A DNA stretch of 64,000 bases from Sphaerochaeta pleomorpha str. Grapes (GTDB lineage: Bacteria > Spirochaetota > Spirochaetia > Sphaerochaetales > Sphaerochaetaceae): contig NC_016633.1 in assembly GCF_000236685.1 (NCBI RefSeq), forward strand, positions 2,046,001 to 2,110,000. Direction: 5' to 3'. Numbering within the stretch: position 1 is the stretch's first letter; every line of letters begins with the position of its first letter. Shown piece by piece: positions 60,239 to 64,000 of this stretch. The position numbers were made by a program, and so were the translations under genes. The notes beneath the pieces were generated by a model. It was not told where the DNA came from. It searched no databases and saw only the letters and a list, made by a program, of their open reading frames with translations.

Positions 60239-61387
60239 ATGTTAGAAAAAGGTTCTCATATCTTCACTTCGGAATCAGTAAGTGAAGGACATCCCGACAA
60301 AGTCTGTGACCAGATTTCAGATGCAATTCTCGATGCTTGCCTTGCAGAAGACAAGAATAGCAGGGTAGCCTGCGAAGTATTTGTCACTACAGACAGGGTA
60401 ATCGTCGGAGGTGAAATCACCACCAATGCAAAACTTGATATTGAGACAATCGTTCGTACGGTAGTCAAGGAAATCGGATATACAGAAGAGGGGATAGGAT
60501 TCGATTACAAGACCCTTACGGTCGAAAATCTCACCAAAACACAATCAGCAGATATCTCTATGGGCGTTACCGCAAGCAGCAGTCTCTATGGGGAGCAAGG
60601 CGCAGGCGACCAGGGAATGATGTTTGGATATGCCTGTGACGAGACTCCGTCCTTGATGCCTGCCCCTGTGGTCTGGGCCCATGAGTTGCTTAAAAAGGCT
60701 ACCGAGCTGAGGAAGTCAGGCAAAGCCCCGTTCTTACGTCCCGATGCAAAAAGCCAGGTTTCCGTTGTCTATTCAGACGGCGTTCCCGTTCGTATCGACA
60801 CTGTTGTCATCAGCCACCAGCACTCAGAGGAGGCCACAAGGGAACAATTGACTGAGTTCCTAACCGAACAGGTTATCCAACCAATACTGGGACCTACTGG
60901 GATGCTCGACAAACAAACAAAATTTTTGATCAACCCCACTGGAAGGTTTGTTATCGGAGGTCCCGCCGGGGATACTGGTTTGACCGGTAGAAAAATCATT
61001 GTCGACACCTATGGCGGGATGGGAAGGCATGGCGGTGGAGCTTTCAGCGGCAAAGACCCCTCAAAGGTAGACCGGTCTGCAGCATACATGGCACGTTTTG
61101 TCGCCAGAAACCTGGTGGCAAACGGTCTCTGCCATCGTTGTGAAGTACAATTTTCCTATGCCATAGGCGTTCCTTATCCGATTTCGATCTATGTAGACAC
61201 CTTCGGGACAGGGGTTATGGACGACACAGAGCTTGAAAAACTTGTGAAAAAGAATTTCGATCTTTCACCTGCAGGTATTATAAAAACCCTGGACCTAAAG
61301 AGACCAATCTACCGTGCAAATGTCAATTATGGGCATTTCGGCAAGAAGGATGTTCCCTGGGAAGAAACTATCACTTTGAAAAAGTAA
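60239..61387 (+). CDS. metK: S-adenosylmethionine synthetase
   Basis: This 382-residue enzyme makes SAM from methionine and ATP. Signatures are [24 protein letters not shown] (ATP-binding His), [13 protein letters not shown], the phosphate loop [13 protein letters not shown]-type segment ([26 protein letters not shown]), and the N-terminal catalytic His. It is usually encoded in one copy. Translation is probably controlled by the SAM-II riboswitch in its 120-nt leader. The 3' end overlaps the convergent nrdG by 17 bp. Confidence 0.96.
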   Translation: MLEKGSHIFTSESVSEGHPDKVCDQISDAILDACLAEDKNSRVACEVFVTTDRVIVGGEITTNAKLDIETIVRTVVKEIGYTEEGIGFDYKTLTVENLTKTQSADISMGVTASSSLYGEQGAGDQGMMFGYACDETPSLMPAPVVWAHELLKKATELRKSGKAPFLRPDAKSQVSVVYSDGVPVRIDTVVISHQHSEEATREQLTEFLTEQVIQPILGPTGMLDKQTKFLINPTGRFVIGGPAGDTGLTGRKIIVDTYGGMGRHGGGAFSGKDPSKVDRSAAYMARFVARNLVANGLCHRCEVQFSYAIGVPYPISIYVDTFGTGVMDDTELEKLVKKNFDLSPAGIIKTLDLKRPIYRANVNYGHFGKKDVPWEETITLKK

Positions 61388-62066
61388 CGATAGCCCCCTG
61401 GAAAATCTTGAGTTCATCTATCCATCCCTGCACCTCGAAACAATCAGGTGCAGGTGTATGGATTTTTTTTTCCTCATCCTTCTTGTAACAGGCAGGGAGC
61501 CTATACCGATTCAGGCGCCAGAGAGGAACCTTTGGCATCTGGCAGGCAATCTTGCGCAAATCCGTTTTCCCCAAGGTAGGGGCAACCGTTGTCCTCGTTT
61601 CCCAACAGATGTTCGAACCCTTTAGTAAAGAAAGTGATTCTATGACTGTTTGGGGCCTTGCCCCTTTTCCACAGATTTCACCATATCTTTCCCAAGGTGC
61701 CTTTACATCAAGGGCAATATAGTCGACCAACTGTAAAAAAAGCAGTTTCTCCAGAACCTCCGGAGAGTTGCCATTGGTGTCAAGTTTAACCAAAAACCCC
61801 TTCTCCTTGATCCAGGAACAATAGTCGGGCAAATCGGGCTGAAGGGTTGGCTCACCACCGCTGATGACCACCCCTTGCAGTAAATCTTTCCTTGAGTCCA
61901 GAAATGTTCCCACCTTTTCTTGCCCGAGCAAAGTTCCCTTGGAAGCAACCAATTCACGGTTATGGCAATAGAAACAATCGTAGGAACACCCTTGGGTAAA
62001 TAACACACAGGCAATTTTACCCGGATAATCCAGAAACGTAGATTTTACCATTCCGCCTATGTTCAT
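61371..62066 (-). CDS. nrdG: Anaerobic ribonucleotide reductase activating protein (radical SAM)
   Basis: This 231-residue radical-SAM enzyme makes the glycyl radical on NrdD. The cluster motif is C-x3-C-x2-C (CSYDCFYC, residues 27-34), and [11 protein letters not shown] follows for SAM binding. It overlaps the upstream nrdD stop by 4 bp (ATGA). Like NrdD it works only without oxygen. Confidence 0.9.
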   Translation of the reverse strand: MNIGGMVKSTFLDYPGKIACVLFTQGCSYDCFYCHNRELVASKGTLLGQEKVGTFLDSRKDLLQGVVISGGEPTLQPDLPDYCSWIKEKGFLVKLDTNGNSPEVLEKLLFLQLVDYIALDVKAPWERYGEICGKGARPQTVIESLSLLKGSNICWETRTTVAPTLGKTDLRKIACQMPKVPLWRLNRYRLPACYKKDEEKKIHTPAPDCFEVQGWIDELKIFQGAIVTFSK

Positions 62067-64000
62067 TGCGCTTTCACCCTATAGGTTTTACGTTGGCGAT
62101 ATTCTTCCCGCTTGCCTTGGTGGAAATCCCTCACGGGTCTCAAATATCCTACGACACGGGTCCACACCTCCGTCTCTTTTCCACATATCGGGCATGTTTC
62201 CTGTTCACCTACCAGATACCCATGCTCTTCACAGGTGGAAAAGGTTGGGGTAATGGAAATATAGGGAAGTTTGTAGCGGGTAAAGACAGTTTTAATCAGG
62301 GTTTTTGCGATAGTGATATCATCGAGTCTTTCCCCAATGTACAGATGTAAAACCGTTCCCCCTGTATATTGGCACTGGAGGGCATCCTGTTTTTCCATTG
62401 TCTCGAAAATATCATCTGTATATCCGACAGGCAACTGGGTTGAATTTGTGTAATAGGGGATTTCGTCACCCGCTGTGATAATCTCGGGATATTGTTTCTT
62501 GTCGAGACTTGCCAGATGATAGCTGGTACCCTCAGCAGGAGTTGCCTCAAGGTTATAGTAATGTCCGGTAAGGTTCTGATAGGATTGAATCGTCTCTCGG
62601 AGCAAGGCAAGTGTCCTTAAGGCAAACTGCTGTCCTGATTCCGTGGTAAGGCTCCCCTCATCACCAAAAAGGTTCAATCCCGCTTCCTCCATACCGACCA
62701 ACCCAATGGTGCTGAAATGGTTTGCCCACCAGCAACCTTCCCTGTCTTTGATGTCCGACAGGTACCGCTGGCTAAAAGGATACATTCCCCTTGCAGTCTC
62801 CAGCTCGATCACCTTTCTTTTCAACTCGAGGCTTTCTCGGGCTAAATCGGCAAGCTGCACCAGTTTTTCCCTGAATGCAAGTTCATTCTTTGCTTCATAG
62901 GCAAGACGTGGGAGATTCAAGGTCACTACACCCACAGACCCTGTGAGGGGATTGGAACCGAATAAACCTCCCCCTCTCTTGCGGAGCTCAGAGGTGTCGA
63001 GGCGAAGCCGACAACACATGGAAAGGGCATCTTCGGGGGAAAGGTCGCTATTGATATAATTTGAAAAATACGGGATCCCATACTTGCAGGTCATTTCCAT
63101 AATGGCATCTGCAACACATCCGTCCCAGGAAAAATCCTTGGTTATGTTGATTGTAGGGATGGGGAAGGTAAAAACCCTTCCACTTGCATCGCCATCCATC
63201 ATCACCTCACAGAACGCAAGATTGAACATATCCATTTCTGGCTGGAAATCGCCATAGGTTTCCGCTTGGGCGATTCCACCGATGATTACACTCTGGTCCT
63301 TCAAGGTGGAAGGAACTTTAAGGTCGAAGGTAAGGTTGGAAAACGGACACTGGAAACCAACCCTGGTAGGGACATTGAGATTGAATACAAATTCCTGGAG
63401 GGCCTGCTTTACCTCCTTTTTTGAAAGTCCGTCATAGCGGATAAAAGGAGCGCAGTAGGTATCGATGGAAGACCAAGCCTGGGCCCCTGCACTTTCCCCC
63501 TGGGTCGTGAAGGTAGAGTTGACTATTTGGCCTAAAAACGAACGAAGGTGTTTTGCTGGTTTTGAAGAAACCTTGCCACTGATTCCCCCGAAACCCATCG
63601 AGAGAAGCTGTCTGAGATCCCAGCCACAACAATAGGGCCCAAAAAAACCAAGGTCATGGATATGGAAGGCGCCTTGCACATGGGCTTCCCTGATTGACTG
63701 GGGATACACCTCATGAAGCCAATATTGTTTGGTAAAGGTTTCCCTGATGTAATTGTTCATCCCGTTGACCGATTTCCTGGTGTTGGCATTTTCCTTGATC
63801 AACCAGTTCTCGTCATCAAGATAGGAACGGAACAGGTTTGTAGTGGCATCTACAAGTACCTGGCCTTCCCTGATTTTTCTTCGTTGTTCACGATAGAGAA
63901 TATAAGCCTTTGCGGTGCTGGCTGCATCGCTTTCGATAAGCTGTTCTTCTACCAAGTCCTGGATGGTTTCGACATCAACATGGTCTTTGCCCAGTAGGTT
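62063..64000 (-). CDS. nrdD: Anaerobic ribonucleoside-triphosphate reductase, 5' end outside window
   Basis: The frame is open to the window edge (64000), so the N-terminal ATP-cone is only partly present; about 645 codons are visible. Catalytic features are GFFGPYCCGWDLRQLLSMGFGG and FQCPFSNLTFDL (active-site Cys). A C-terminal zinc ribbon (TCEEHGY...TCPICG) and the glycyl-radical loop RVVGYLRPV follow. It reduces NTPs to dNTPs in anaerobic cells. nrdG overlaps its stop codon. Confidence 0.93.
   Translation of the reverse strand, partial: NLLGKDHVDVETIQDLVEEQLIESDAASTAKAYILYREQRRKIREGQVLVDATTNLFRSYLDDENWLIKENANTRKSVNGMNNYIRETFTKQYWLHEVYPQSIREAHVQGAFHIHDLGFFGPYCCGWDLRQLLSMGFGGISGKVSSKPAKHLRSFLGQIVNSTFTTQGESAGAQAWSSIDTYCAPFIRYDGLSKKEVKQALQEFVFNLNVPTRVGFQCPFSNLTFDLKVPSTLKDQSVIIGGIAQAETYGDFQPEMDMFNLAFCEVMMDGDASGRVFTFPIPTINITKDFSWDGCVADAIMEMTCKYGIPYFSNYINSDLSPEDALSMCCRLRLDTSELRKRGGGLFGSNPLTGSVGVVTLNLPRLAYEAKNELAFREKLVQLADLARESLELKRKVIELETARGMYPFSQRYLSDIKDREGCWWANHFSTIGLVGMEEAGLNLFGDEGSLTTESGQQFALRTLALLRETIQSYQNLTGHYYNLEATPAEGTSYHLASLDKKQYPEIITAGDEIPYYTNSTQLPVGYTDDIFETMEKQDALQCQYTGGTVLHLYIGERLDDITIAKTLIKTVFTRYKLPYISITPTFSTCEEHGYLVGEQETCPICGKETEVWTRVVGYLRPVRDFHQGKREEYRQRKTYRVKAQ

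Overview
The window is a gene-dense, roughly 46-48% GC chromosomal segment. It looks like a free-living, fermentative, anaerobic spirochaete of the Sphaerochaeta type; this assignment is inference from gene content, not from a marker gene. Supporting signs are an oxygen-sensitive lifestyle (class III ribonucleotide reductase nrdD/nrdG, Fe-S serine dehydratase, sulfide-dependent homocysteine synthesis), a DUF4416 protein, and a MurA with Asp in place of the catalytic Cys, as in other spirochaetes. No rRNA, tRNA, CRISPR array, insertion sequence or prophage was seen.

Layout. 1-6 kb: the end of a PEP/pyruvate-binding protein, then a minus-strand operon parE-parC-rluA. 6-13.7 kb (plus strand): YhhN membrane protein, CorA, two GNAT proteins (one fused to a membrane domain), a CNNM/CorC protein and leuS. 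13.8-20 kb (minus): a complete aapJQMP amino-acid ABC transporter with a GDPD and a LacI regulator. 20-25.4 kb: small exported proteins, serine dehydratase, DUF4416 and a DAHP synthase-prephenate dehydratase fusion. 25.5-33.8 kb: nth, then a methionine operon (Nif3-like, DUF39 homocysteine synthase, NIL-ferredoxin, UPF0280, metH, metF, small membrane protein). 33.8-40 kb: pth, a giant GH13 protein, a dicarboxylate-type symporter. 40-47.4 kb: TAXI-TRAP transporter with aroA, LacI regulator, nucleoside hydrolase, Crp-like regulator. 47.4-55.5 kb: gpmI, aminopeptidase P, lgt, S41 protease, rsmE and a frameshifted sigma-54-type regulator. 55.5-64 kb: a DnaA-box-rich gap, murA, pfkB-family kinase, MFS/ArsR pair, metK with a SAM-II riboswitch, nrdG and nrdD (cut by the window edge).

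Methionine and SAM metabolism dominate. The 27-33 kb operon can make homocysteine from sulfide and methylate it to methionine, and metK turns methionine into SAM under what reads as a SAM-II riboswitch with its own downstream Shine-Dalgarno-masking platform.

A second theme is promoter architecture. At ten or more operon-leading genes a sigma70-like -35/-10 pair ends 6-8 nt before the start codon, implying leaderless mRNAs. The most noteworthy items are this promoter pattern, the riboswitch, the DnaA-box cluster far from any visible dnaA, the complete sulfide-to-methionine operon, a GNAT fused to what looks like a dead site-2 protease fold, and the MurA Cys-to-Asp change.
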